Source: Cristatella mucedo
Taxonomy: Eukaryota; Bryozoa; Phylactolaemata; Cristatellidae
DNA: 60,000 nt
Assembly (NCBI GenBank): GCA_009760855.2
Contig: WPIO01000020.1
Location: 6,238,001 to 6,298,000, forward strand
Reading direction: 5' to 3'
Both the position numbers and the translations under genes were made by a program. Position 1 is the stretch's first letter; every line of letters starts with the position of its first letter. The notes under the pieces are model-generated. The model was not told the origin of the DNA. It worked only from the letters and a program-made list of their open reading frames with translations, and searched no databases. Of the stretch, positions 1 to 33,021 are shown in pieces.

Positions 1-617
1 TAAAAATAAGTACGGTGGCCATTGCCGTAAATAAACGTGATCAATTTTGCTCTGCTCAAACGGTCAAGTTCACAGGACTCATCAAGCAGACCGTTGACTG
101 CTTGATGAAGTTATTTTTTTATCCTACTATTGGAAATAGCGCCGTAATGACAATATGTTGATGCTCAGTAATGAAAATAGCTCTTGAAATACAGAAAGCA
201 ATTTATCGGATCTTATTGTGAGATCAATTCCGAGTCTATACAGGTTTGTGTCCTAGAGAGCTGTATCCAAGTGATGAGGCCTGAAGTTGTGTTCTTTCAG
301 CTCAATCTATGAAGCTCAGGCTCTAACATTAGCTCATACAGTATAACTTTGCAGGTAGACGTCTTTACTCTAGCAACATTAAAATACTGCTGAGAACAAA
401 TTGGTCAAGGTTTTTACTCACCTCCATGCTCGGTTATGGGTAGGTTTACGATTTCTTGACAAGTGTGCTACTCCTACTAAGCACACTTTACAGGTCGGTG
501 CATGCACACGAGCAATTACCCTATCACAGTCAGATTACGGATGACTATGCTAGAAAACTGACAGCAAGCTCCACAATGGGCTCAAAAAATGGCCAACCGA
601 ACAACGTCGTAAAAAAA
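1..617. other. 3' flank of bestrophin gene, no gene seen
   Basis: No conserved coding stretch, RNA gene or repeat family was recognised here. It lies just past the bestrophin stop codon (minus strand) and probably includes its 3' untranslated region. No exact AATAAA signal was found on the minus strand in this stretch. Confidence 0.5.
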
Positions 618-21879
<21,262 letters not shown>

Positions 21880-23696
21880 GGTCAACTTTTGTTGGATCTA
21901 GCAGTTCAACTGACCAACCGATGTGCTGCCGTTCAGTCGCCACACCGGGTAAAGATACTCTCAGTGCTTCGCTGTTACCAAGTGACTAACTGCCGGTCCC
22001 CCAGGATTTCCTGTTTCGAGCTCCGGCTTGGCGGCTGTCTCTGATCGGTAATATCCCGCACCAGGTCTGATTATGCTTTGCTAAGGAAAGTTATGTGAAT
22101 CTCAGTAATCTTTGTCGGAGGAACTTATTAGGATGAGGGGCTAGAGCGTTTGAGTGCATCCACCCAGAGATTTACAGCAAATTCAGAGTGCTTAGAAAGA
22201 GATTTGGTTTTCTGATGGCTCTATAAAAATGTATTACTGTTATTACAGCTTTGCTTAAAGTCATGATTAAAAAATTACTCTAACTTTTTAGGGCTGAGGT
22301 GGGAGCTGGTTCGGTCATTTAGATCTGCTCCCAAAAACTTGTTAGCCACATATTTCATTCCACTTCCCTGCTGGCTTTCACAACATTGTGAGTTTTCTAT
22401 TCGGTTGAAACGAGAAACCATTCAGCATGTCGCGAAGTACGAGAACTTGTGCTGCTCAATATAGAATAGGCCTAGTGATAACTCAAAAGAACATAGCAGT
22501 GAGTGCAAAGAACAAAACAGATAAGATCTGCTTAGCAAATCCCCTGAGTTATTTTCCACAACTCTATATACATTACCCTTAAATTGACATGCAATTGCTT
22601 ACCACCGGCTTTTTTGTCTTCGTCACACAAGGCCCCAGTCACAGCTTGTCCGGTTTTGGGTGTCCAGTACTTACATACGTACATGTTTGCTGCTATTACA
22701 TGTCAATTCAGATAGTACCACTACAAGTTTAGTGCAAGTCTGTCATGGTTCGAAGGAAAGGTATAACCCGCAGAACATTAGCTGGTTACCGAAGAGGGGC
22801 TGCCGGTGCCAAACTAACTGCTGCCCCCCCTGTTAGAACCGCATTGCATACTCGATCATTAGAACGACTAATAATTTTAGTGATCGCTCTAGGTCCTCCT
22901 TTCAGAACTTTAGCTAATTCTCTAACCTGTAGCTAACGCCGACTCCTACCTCGGTTACAGCATACGCTTTCTTCCCCTGAATTGTCTCCTCCGTGTTCGA
23001 TATACCATTAGTTGTCTGCAGAGTAATACTAGACGACGCTTGCAACATTTTCGCTATTACTGAGAATTGCCTGTAGTCGATCGCTGTCGTCGATGCCAGC
23101 CAAGAAGGCTCCACTTTGTATCGTACTCTCTGACATCGCTGAAACCTGGTGGTCGAGCGATTGTCGTCGGCCGGTCTTCTAATAATGTTACGACTTTACG
23201 GGCCCCCTATTAATAATCTATGTAGTATCAGTCTCCCTGCCTAGCTAGTGGCAAGTTGCTGAGGATTTCAGTAATGTATCGTGTACCAGGCTGCAATTCC
23301 AGCTTTAGCTGACTTTGTGTGACTTTCTGCCAGTTCCTTAGGGCTGTGTATCATCCTCAGTGCAGCTGATTTCACTATCTGTTCTGATCAGAGGTGTCTG
23401 ATATTTAGCCAGCCTGATCAGATAGATTCCAAATCTCTGTCCAGTCTGTATATTTCTGCACGAGCTCATTTTCTAGATCCTACACATACAAAGGGTCATA
23501 GGCTTGACTAGATTTTTCCACAGTTTAAATATGATCTGCCCCAGTCGTTATCCTTTCCCAATCATCTGATCGCATGTGATTTCATTCTCCCTAGATTATG
23601 CTTCTGTTTCGGCATCCAGAATGGCATGTGAGTCAAGAAACTGTAAGTTGGTTGAACTTAGTGCGACTAAAATTGCTTCCCCTACCCCTTTATTAC
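21880..23696. other. 5' flank of bestrophin gene
   Basis: Presumed promoter and 5' UTR side of the bestrophin gene. No TATA box, CpG-dense block or upstream exon could be assigned. A plus-strand LINE A tail fragment is present at about 22185-22250 (GTGCTTAGAAAGAGATTTGG). Confidence 0.35.
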
Positions 23697-23865
23697 AGCG
23701 AACCGGATTTTGGTGCTGCCTCAATGAAAGGCAGATGCAGCTAGATTCGTTTTCTAAAAAGAAGAAAGAGACGGGCAGCAACCTGCATCGGGGCTATCTA
23801 GCTGCATCTGCCAAAGACTGCCGGCCCGGAGAGAAGAGGAGCAATGATCTAAATAAATGCTTGTT
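23697..23865 (+). pseudogene. Inverted partial copy of bestrophin last exon
   Basis: Plus-strand sequence that lines up with the end of exon 12 (minus strand). CGAACCGGATTTTGGTGCTG matches CGAACGGGATTTTGGCGTTG. SKKKKETGSNLHRGYLAASA matches FKRKKEMRSQQRRGYAAALA. Similarity runs past the stop codon (CTAAATGC / ATAAATGC). A net deletion of about 10 nt shifts the frame between the two blocks, so this copy cannot make the same tail. It starts directly after a good acceptor-like tract (CCCCTTTATTACAG) and has AATAAA near 23854. Confidence 0.7.
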
Positions 23866-23996
23866 TTACGTTGTTGTCCTTTTGCCCTTTTGGAAAGTTG
23901 TATATATTTTTTGTTGACGCGCTAGTGTGAACATCCATAATCTGTCTACGATAAGAGACACGACTCACACGCACGCACCCCACCTTAAGAATATGC

Positions 23997-24129
23997 CTAA
24001 TACATTGATGGGGCACTAAGGTTTGCCTCAGTTGGTCTGCTGTGAATCGGGTCGATGTATTTCAGCAGATAGGCAAGGGTGGCAAAGAAAGCTCTGCCAC
24101 TGACGAAAGCCCAGAAAGAAGCACGTCTT
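23997..24129 (-). other. Possible terminal exon, unidentified membrane protein
   Basis: Follows acceptor GTGCTTCGCCCACAG and is open to a TAG in the frame RRASFWAFVSGRAFFATLAY, continuing LLKYIDPIHSRP to a stop after SAPSMY. The start is hydrophobic enough for a membrane segment. No family recognised and no partner exon identified. A second frame is also open for 33 codons, which weakens the case. Confidence 0.3.
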
Positions 24130-24479
24130 CTGTGGGCGAAGCACAGACAGTGAACTACCAATGATTGGACGCGGGTATTGTTCACCGACGACAGTAAGTA
24201 TGTGGCGGCTCCAGCACACGATGGCTTCGCGACGAAGATGAATGTTGCCCCACAAGCGGTTTGTGTTACTGATGACGACGACCTTCGTTGCATTATACAC
24301 AGGCAACACAAGCGTGCGAGCCTACGTACAGATGTAGTAGCCGCCGTCGAAGCTAGCGGAGAGAAGAGAGAGTGAGAGGGGGAGAGAGGGGATAGAGTGC
24401 CTACAGGAAGACGCACACCCAGAAAGTTCCTTGGTGCAGGACTAGCTGGTCACGAGACCGCTACTAACCCGTTCCAATT

Positions 24480-26150
24480 AAATCCATGTCCTATGTGCAC
24501 AATTTTGCTCCATTGTGCACACGCGTTCTCTTGCAATGAATTGCAATCGACTGCAACGACCCGGTCTCATACCACAATTCATCTCAATCCGCTACAATCT
24601 CTGCACAGCGACCAGAACGCCTACACTAGAATTTCTAGTTATGATTGCACGCTGCTCTACTCTTCGGTTATTATGTACTCGCATAACTTTACTATAATTG
24701 CCTCGACCATTCTGCAGCAGTGCACTGCAATTGATTGCAACTGCCCGGGCCCGTAGGTCAATCCACTGCAACTCACCGCAAAACGATCAGAATGTGTACA
24801 CTTTAAGCTCTAATAGTGATTGCAAGATGCTCTAATTTTTGTTTATTGTGTAATTGCACAATTTCTCTACAATTGCCATGACCATTCGGCATGAATGCAC
24901 TGCATTGACTGCAATGCCCTGAGCCAATACGGAAATATGCAGCAATCTGATGCAAAATGCCCTAAAATTGGTTTCGTGATGCTCCAATTTTGAATTCATG
25001 TTGGAAAGCACACTCAATGTTGGAAAGCACACTCAAGCACAAGTCAATCACATCATTTTAAGCAATTTCAGTCGTAGAATCTAGGTCAATGCGAGGCAAT
25101 CTATGGCAACGGCTCTTCTCGAAGCAGCAATCAACTACAATCCGTGGCAAGTTAACTACAAATTGGCTGCACGAAGTGCTACTTGTCATCAGATTTCACA
25201 TTTATTTGTGCTAAAAGTGAAATCGTAGAATTTTAAGCTATATTGCACGTTTATTTTCAACAATGCATGGCAATCGACAGCAATGGCAGGGACCAATACT
25301 GAAATCCGTGGCAAATCGACGAGAAATCGGCTGCACCAGCTCCAATCTCATTCCACATAATGTCTCACTGAGTGAGCACATACTTTCAACCAGCTCTGAC
25401 AGTTTAATCTTACGCAAGTCATGGCAATTGACGGAAATTACGCGGGCAAATAAGGCAATCCATTATGATCCATTGCAAATCACTGGAAAGTGACTGGGCC
25501 AAGATCAAACACATCTTAGGTCATAGCTCACTGCGTTTAAAGCGAAACCACGTCTTTTCAACCAATTGCTCACGTACAATCACGAGCAATAAATGGCAAT
25601 TGAAAGCAATGGCCGGGACGATACCCCAATTTCCGGCAAATTGACAAGAAATTGGTAGCACGAAGCCCCAGTTGTCTGTCAATATAACACCCCGCTGCGC
25701 CCAAAGTAAAACCATAGCATTTTCAAGATGCTTTGCTTTTAACTGTCAGTAATGCACGGCAATCCACATGCAATGGTGGCGGCCGATAGGGAAATCCGTG
25801 GACAATTGACAAGATTGGCTGCAATAAACTGCTACTCTCATTCTATGTAACATGTCCCTGTTCGCACGCATAATTTTCACTGATCGTGAGCTTTCAATCG
25901 ACGGCAATGCACGGCAATTGATGGCAATGGTCCGGGGAAATACGCCAATCCATAACGGTCCGCTATAATTGGACCAGCAGTTGCTGAGAGAAGCTTCAAC
26001 ATTTTTTGCGTATTGAACTACACTGTAGTAAAAATGCAGCCTTATCCTTTTAAAATGTCGATAAAGGCACGATCGAGGGCAAAGCACGGCAATTGACGGC
26101 AATGGCCTGGCATCTACCGCACTATGTTTCAAATTTGCAGGACATCGGCC
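24480..26150. repeat. Degenerate tandem array, period about 165 bp
   Basis: A core like CACGGCAATTGACGGCAATGG recurs at about 24725, 24903, 25090, 25263, 25420, 25590, 25752, 25910 and 26085, spaced 155-187 bp. Each core is followed by GGCAAATTGAC-like and TGCACGAAG-like lines. Units are diverged, so this is an old satellite-like array. Confidence 0.75.
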
Positions 26151-26164
26151 GTTTGAATTGTAAA

Positions 26165-26665
26165 TGTATTATAATGATAAAAATAATAATAATGCACTTA
26201 ATAAAGCGCCCTCATAGAACTCAATCTCTTTCTAGGCGCTTTACATTTTCTGCAAAAGGAAACGCGTTTGAATGTTAGTAATATCATGCTTGATAAACAA
26301 CATGAATAACATGGTACAAGCACAGGGTCAGCATGCCAATGTGGCTAGTGACAGCATGCACAGTGTCAGCACGCACAGTGTAAGCACACGAAGGACGAAT
26401 CACAGGGACCCACTAAATGCTACCCTAAATAGGTGTGTTTTTAAGTTCTTTTTAAATGTGGTCAAGTTAAGGGATGTTCTTACGCAAGTTGGGAGAGAGT
26501 TCCAGGCTTTGGGAGCATAAGAACTAAATGCACGGTGTCCAAGGGATTTGAGGTTTGTACGAGGTATAGGTAAACTTTTGGATTGCGAAAAGTGGGTGGT
26601 ACGATGCTTGGCCTGGTGGGGGAGTATATCTGAGAGATAGGCTAAAGCCAAATAATGAAGCGACC
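26165..26665 (-). mobile_element. LINE family A, 3' end inside tandem array
   Basis: Minus-strand family A 3' end with hairpin tail, 3' UTR and C-terminal coding (YLALAYLSDILPHQAKHRT, AWNSLPTCVRTS). It interrupts the ~165-bp array, so it inserted after the array formed. Confidence 0.87.
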
Positions 26666-26699
26666 GACTTACCACATAACGCTCTTTGTGGGCGCACAT

Positions 26700-26935
26700 A
26701 CTGTCATTTTGCACGTTCAAGCTTTGGAAATCCATGGCAATCAACGGCAATTTCCAGAGACATGACAGCAATCTATGATTGTCTGTTACAATTACAAACT
26801 AAGCTGGTGCAAGAAGATCCCATTTTTATAGCGTATCACACAGCGCCCTGTATTAAGAGTGCAACCGCATCCTTTCAACCAATCGCAAACGGCGATGCGC
26901 GGCAATCGACGGCAACGGCCTGAGAGATTACGTAA
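26700..26935. repeat. Tandem array, continuation after LINE
   Basis: Two more units of the ~165-bp repeat (cores CATGGCAATCAACGGCAATT at about 26733 and GCGCGGCAATCGACGGCAAC at about 26895). Confidence 0.7.
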
Positions 26936-27361
26936 ATTAATCGGTTGTATGTGTACATACTCAACTCACGCCGTTAGACCAGGCGTATGCGTCAAGCAAA
27001 CGTACCAAGTAAGAGAGGCCTTGCGGTTAGCTGGAAAAACACGTCACCGGCCCTTCACAGCCAGGTGCGGTGAACATTATAGTTCCGGTGAGAGCTCGTG
27101 CGCCAGGTCTGGACTACACGAACCACGGCGGCAGCGAGAATGCGTCGCGCGAATTCCTCGAGGCATTTCCATTACTTGAACGGTAGGGCTCTGGCGCCTT
27201 TAAGATTTGCAGCTTCACGAATGCGACCTGAGCAAGCCCTGCCTTTACAATCAGGCAAGGACTCCGCTTACGCAAGGAGCGAGAAAGTGCGGAAGCGTTG
27301 CGAGATTGAAAATAAAGTCAAAATTGGTGGCTATATATGGTTACTTTATAAATAGAAACAT
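26936..27361. other. Unannotated stretch, GC-richer
   Basis: A GC-richer stretch with overlapping open frames on the plus strand (about 85 codons). No family recognised. Confidence 0.3.
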
Positions 27362-27510
27362 TGTATTTGCATACTGCCCTGAGAGAACTTTGTCTCCATT
27401 TAGGAGCTTCATAAATGCCACGTGGCTCGAGCCCACGACTTTGGTCTTCAAATAAATATACCTAGACCTTGTTTGTTAAAGGCGAGCACCTCAACCACTC
27501 GGTCAAACCA
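27362..27510 (-). mobile_element. tRNA-derived SINE, family S2, with LINE A tail
   Basis: In reverse: GGTTTGACCGAGTGGTTGAG (A box region), GTCGTGGGCTCGAGCCACG (B box region), then a segment like the LINE family A tail (GAAGCTCCTAAATGGAGACA, then TTCTCTCAGGGCAGTATGC). A second copy lies at 39960-40100. Confidence 0.72.
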
Positions 27511-29109
27511 GTGCGGCCAAGTTGTCCATCAAGTCTGCTTGATTTTTGCCGACCAAATGCTCCAACCGGTAACTTCGTCTTTGAATTTTTCAAAAGGTTT
27601 GTCTGGTAAGGTGAGTTGGTATTCAGGTGCGTACCAAAAGTTTGGAACTAGCTTTACACATTTTCTCCACGTTCTCCCGGCGTAAGGCACCAGCTTTCAA
27701 GTGTTTGACAAAATTGCCGATAGAAATGTGATAATAAATTACCTAGACTACTAGAATAGGTGTATGCATAATCCTTTGGTGTTCGCCTCAACAAAAACAT
27801 TTGGATACATCATAACACTAGTGCTACGCATTGCTTTAATTCTGTAGTCCGACCCCTGCCATTACCGAACGGTTGCATATGTATTTAATTAGCAGTTTAC
27901 TGTAATTTTATTAGTTACAGTAAATTGACTATTATGGAAGCACGTTATTACAGAAATCCTGTAAAAAACTATGTAGTTGTCTGCTGCTTCAGCTCTATTT
28001 GACACCTCATTTTTTCAAGCTGCAGCATTTGGCCTCGTACTAGACAACTCAGGCACTTTGACCAAGAATCTCAAAAGTGGAAAAACAAAAATGCTAAAGT
28101 ATTAGCACAGCAAAAAACTCTAGAGAGTTTTTCCTACTAGTTTTTGCTGTAAAAAACAATCACCCCGGCCCTTTTTAATAGCGTGTTAAAAAGACGCGGC
28201 GGACGAAACATATACTGGAGATGCTCATCATCCAAAGGATTTCATCCGACATCGTTTATAAAAATGCTTAATCTCACGGGAACGTTGCAATAGCTATATA
28301 AAAAATGGTGCATGTGCTCGATTGCCCACGTCACTTTTTAAAGTGCACGTAAAAAATGGCAGGAATGATCAATGGAAGATTTGAGAGCTTGCACTATGCT
28401 ATGCCAGCTGGCCGGATTTGGTATTTCTGCCACGTGGATCCGTGGGAACGTTACCACTTAAGCCGAATTTATTAAGGATGAAGTAGTCAAACCCAATCTG
28501 ATTGGGCAAAGACTTATTGTTTTTTTTTTTTGTTAGAATCTGCTACAGAATACTGGCTCAAAGCGACGTAAAACGTATCTAAACAATGAGTGCTTCGCGC
28601 GCCACAGTGTATCAACATCTAGTTAGAACGTATTTGTGAGGCCGTTACGCACGATCTACATAGAATAAATCATTAATCCTTCATTTGAAATCTCATGATG
28701 TGCCAACTGACATTAAACGGCTAGCTTGCCTGGGGTCGGACTGAGATCAGTTACTTGGTTACTCAAAAAGTGGATTGCAGAGTGCAGTCGTCGCTCGTCT
28801 ATCGCGGTATATTAGTTCGAAACTCTACCGCGATAAGTGAATTTTCATGGAGTAGGATACTTTATTTGCTAATTGAATATTTTCGTATTTAACCGCGTAT
28901 AGAAATTCTTCTCGGCCCTCTAAATACGGTTTTTAACATTATTAGAACCTCGTGGATATCATATAACACGATTTCAGTCACATTACACTCTTATTACCCA
29001 ATATATTAGAAGAAATAGGAAAAATAAGACATATCAGACGTTATAAATATCAGGTTGTTGTTGTTGTACATTCAAGTGTACATTTCCTAGCAAAGGAAAA
29101 ATCTAGCTT
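27511..29109. other. AT-rich stretch without recognised gene
   Basis: Nothing coding recognised. Around 28795-28850 there are two copies of a TATCGCGGTA / TACCGCGATA inverted motif, similar to ends of pogo/Tigger-like DNA transposons (compare ACCGCGATAG at 33033). Weak evidence only. Confidence 0.3.
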
Positions 29110-30795
29110 CTACAAAAAACATTGTTGATTCACGGATGCACAAACCCAAAATGCTGATGTCGACGATCAACTACCTCCTTAACCACTTCCAGGTTAGCTC
29201 CTTACCAAGTGATCCTTGTGATTATTTAGCTGATCACTTCTCTGACTTCTTTTTCAAAAAGATAGACAGTATAAGGGAGTCCATCCTTAGGGTGGCAGCA
29301 ACCCACTGGAATCCTGTCCCTCAGTTCCATGCAGCACCTCAACGTTTTCATTCCAGTAGACCCTATTCCCGCTGTCCTGCTTTTACGATGCATTGATCTG
29401 CAGCTGGTATGCATGAATAACGTCATAATATTTCATTAGCCTCAGGTCATGTCCCAGCACCTTTCAAAAAAGGCTGAAGTCAGCCCAAAACTCAAGAAAG
29501 CAACACTAGACCAAGAAAACTTGAGCAACTTCTTCCCAGTCTCCCTTTTACCGTTCTTATCAAAGACATCGGAACGATGGTGGCAGACTAGCTGAACTCA
29601 TATGTTAAAAATTTACATCTAGCTTCTAAGTTCCTATCAGGTTGTAAAGCTATTCACTCAACAGATTCGTCATTGTTTTGGGTGTATAATGACCTACTTA
29701 GGAGTGCAGACTTAGGTAGAGTCTCTCTTCTTGTTTTGCTCGATCCTTTGGCAGCTTTTGATACTATTGATCACCAAGTCCTTCTTGAGCGCCTCCTATA
29801 TCACCTCGGCATCACTGGCACTGCATTACAGTGGTTCAGCTCATATCTCAGTGGGAGACTCTTGAGTGTTGATGCGAATGGACAAAGATCCCCCGAGGAG
29901 CAATCTGAAGTGCGGGTACCTCAGGGTTCTGTGCTTAGCTTCGTTCTTTACACGATTTATATTCTGCCTCTTGCCGATGTGATTTCCATACAAAAAATCT
30001 AGGTTATCCCTTCTGTGCACATGACATTCAGTTGTACCTTTGCTTTGATCCTTCCCAAACCTCCAGCATGTCCAATTATCTCGACTCCCTTGCTGCATGT
30101 ATTGATATTGTTCCCATGTGGACGGCAGCAGACTTTCTTAAATTGAATGGCGACAAAACCAACTTTCTTGTTAAGGACAAACCAAGTGTGAATAAGAAAT
30201 TCGAAATTTGTATGCTCATAACCGGTTTTGCCAGCATACGTCTTGTTGAATCTGTGCGAAATTTTGGCGTCCTGTTCCAAAGTGACCTTTCTTTAGATGA
30301 CCACATAAGCTCCACAGTGGTCATGGCCACGCCCACAATACCGAGTCTCAGTTGGTCCATGCATTTGTGATATCCTGTCTCGACTTTTGTAACTCACCGC
30401 ATGCTGGTCTACCGGCCTGTGCAATCAAGCCCTTACAGGTGATGCGAAACTCTGCAGCTACGCTTATCTGTCGCGAGTCAATTAACTAGTTGCCACATCA
30501 CAACACTTTTCCCCGACCTGCACTGCCTACCAGTCACGCAATGCAAAGACTTCAAAGTTCTGTCACTTACTTTCAGGTTCCTCCATTCTTTGACCCCGGC
30601 CTACCTATCAGATCTACACCCCCACCAGGCTAAGCATTGTACCACTCACTTTTCGGAATCTAATCGTTTACCTATACCTCGTACAAACGTCAAATCCTTT
30701 GGAGACCATGCCTCTAGTTCGTATGTGTGTTCCCAAAGCCTAGAGCTCACTTCCGACTTGCGTCACGCCATCCCCAGGCCTGACCTCATTTAAAA
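29110..30795 (+). mobile_element. LINE family A, copy 1 of stack
   Basis: Plus-strand copy reaching further 5' than the others. It has a linker before the RT domain (LADHFSDFFFKKIDSIRESI), motif A (LLDPLAAFDTIDHQVLLERL), motif B (VPQGSVLSFVLYTIY), then decayed motif C and thumb regions with frameshifts. It ends without a tail near 30795, where copy 2 begins. Confidence 0.88.
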
Positions 30796-30799
30796 AAAA

Positions 30800-32345
30800 A
30801 CTAAAAACGGGTCGTGGTGGACCAGCTGAACTCGTATATCGAAACCTCACACCTTGCTAGTAAGTTCCAGTCTGGCTTTAGAGCTAATCACTCCACAGAG
30901 TCAGCATTGCTTCGGGTATACAACGACCTACTTAGGAATGCAGACATGGGTAGAGTGTCTCTTCTTGTTTTGCTCGATCTTTCGGCAGCTTTTGATACCA
31001 TCGATCACAAAGTACTTCTAGAGCGCCTCTCATGTCGCCTGGGCATCACTGGCACTGCTCTGCAGTGGTTCAGGTCCTATCTCAGTGGGAGACTCCAGAG
31101 TGTTGACGTGAATGGACAAAGATCATCTGAAGTACCTCTGAAATATGGAGTACCTCAGGGCTCAGTGCTAGTTCCGGTTCTTTTCACGGTTTATACTCTC
31201 CCTCTTGCTGATGTGATTGCCAAGCACAACCTAGGCTTTCACTTCTATGCAGATGACACTCAGTTGTACCTTTGCTTTGATCCCTCCCAGCCTTCGAGCA
31301 CCTCAAATTCTCTCAACTCACTAGCTGCATGCATTGATGACATTCGCACATGGATGGCAGCAAATTTTCTAAAACTAAACGATGATAAAACTAACTTACT
31401 AGTTATGGGCAAACCTAGTGTTATTCAGAAATTGGAAAGGCTGACTCTCAAAATTGGCTCTGCCAGCATATCTCCAGTTGCATCAGCTCGAAATCTAGGT
31501 GTCATATTCCAAAGCGACCTCTCGTTAGACGACCATATCAGCTCCACAGTCAAATCCGCCTATTTTCAGCTTCATAACATTGCTAAAATTCGGGCTTGTT
31601 TAGATAAAGACACCACGTTCAAGTTGGTCCATGCATTCGTGACATCCCGTCTCGACTTCTGCAACTCACTGCTTACTGGCCTACCAGCATGTGCGATCAG
31701 GCGATTGCAGCTGGTGCTAAACTCTGCAGCTAGGCTTGTCTGTCGTGAGCTTCGCAGTTGCCACATTACACCACTTCTCGCCGACCTGCACTGGCTACCA
31801 GTCAAGCAACGGATTGACTTCAAGGTTTTGTCCCTCACTTTTAGGTCCCTTCATTCTATGGCTCCAGCCTATCTGTCAGATATACTACCCCATTAGGCTA
31901 AGCATCGTACCACCTGCTTTTCGGAATCCAACAGTCTAGAAATACCTCATACAAACCTTAAATCCTTTGGAGACCGTGCATTTAGCTCGTATGCTCCCAC
32001 AGCCTGGAACTCCCTCCCGACCTGCATCAGAACATCCCCTGACCTGACCACATTTAAAAGGAACCTAAAAACACACCTATTTAGGACAGCATTTAGTGGG
32101 TCCCTGTGATTCGTCCTTGATGTGCTTATGCGTGGTGACACTGTGCATGCTGCCACTAACCTCATTTGCATGCTGACCCTGTGCATGTCACCCCTAACCA
32201 TATTATTCATTTCGTTTGTTTTTTCAGGCATGATTTTACTTACCATTCAATTGCATTTCACTTTACAGCAAATGTAAAGCGCCTAGAGAGAGAGATTAAG
32301 TTCTCTGAGGGCGCTTTATCAAGTGAATTATTATTATTATTATTA
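30800..32345 (+). mobile_element. LINE family A, best-preserved copy
   Basis: Plus strand, 5'-truncated inside the RT fingers. One 360-codon frame carries motif A (LLDLSAAFDTIDHKVLLERL), motif B (GVPQGSVLVPVLFTVYTLPL), the catalytic YADD (FHFYADDTQLYLCF), LKLNDDKTNLLVMG, and the conserved SRLDFCNSLLTGLP and LHWLPVKQRIDFK. It is stopped by one TAG at 31894-31896 where sister copies have CAG (HQAKHR); after that the same frame continues to the family end. Then comes the 3' UTR, a perfect 8-bp hairpin (AAAGCGCC / GGCGCTTT) and (ATT)n. The tail and protein type fit L2/CR1-group LINEs. Confidence 0.93.
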
Positions 32346-32384
32346 TTATAAAAACGCATCTCAATCTCTTTCTAGGCGCTATTA

Positions 32385-32650
32385 TATTATATTTAGAACG
32401 ACATTTAGTGGGTCCATGTGATTCGTCCTTTACGTGCTTATTGGTGCCGACACTGTGCATACTGCCAGTAACCATGTTTGCATGATGATCTTGTGCTTAT
32501 CACCCCCCCCCTACCATGCTATGCTTGTTGCCACTGAGCATGCTACCACCAACCATTCGATCGTGCTTCCTTTGCAGCAATTGTAAAATGCCTAGAAAGA
32601 GTTTGAGTTATATGAGGGCGCTATATTAAATGTATTATTATTATTATATT
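32385..32650 (+). mobile_element. LINE family A, 3' tail fragment
   Basis: Another plus-strand 3' UTR and tail immediately after copy 2: GACATTTAGTGGGTCCATGT through GCCTAGAAAGAGTTTGAG to an ATT repeat. A further scrap of tail lies at about 32925-32972. Confidence 0.82.
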
Positions 32651-33021
32651 ATTTAAGAGTTGAATAGCCAATCAGTGAACAGCACGCTCTGTTAGGCTTG
32701 GCTTTACCATACCCGATTTTGCGGAAAAACGTTGGTGCCCACACTCAATGAGTGGCCGAGCGACTGCATCTGGTGTTGAAGGACTATCTGGGGTAGGTGC
32801 TCAAATTAATAGGCCTAAAATCCATACTTACGATTATTTTTATTTTAATAGAAATACATGGATATATAGTTTACTCAGATAACCGAGCATGCACTGTATC
32901 AGCTAATGTCACGTGAATAAAAAAGATTGAGTTATCTGAGTGCGATATATTAAATGTACTATTATTATTATTATTCTCGTTTTAACCATCTCGCTCAACA
33001 TTCTAATTAATTGATTAAAAA

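Noticed and set aside
24480-26935. Protein-coding tandem repeat
   Set aside because: Units vary in length and contain stops in all frames; the periodic signal is in the DNA, not in a protein.
27098-27455. Plus-strand overlapping frames as a gene
   Set aside because: Different frames overlap with no conserved pattern, and the end runs into a SINE.
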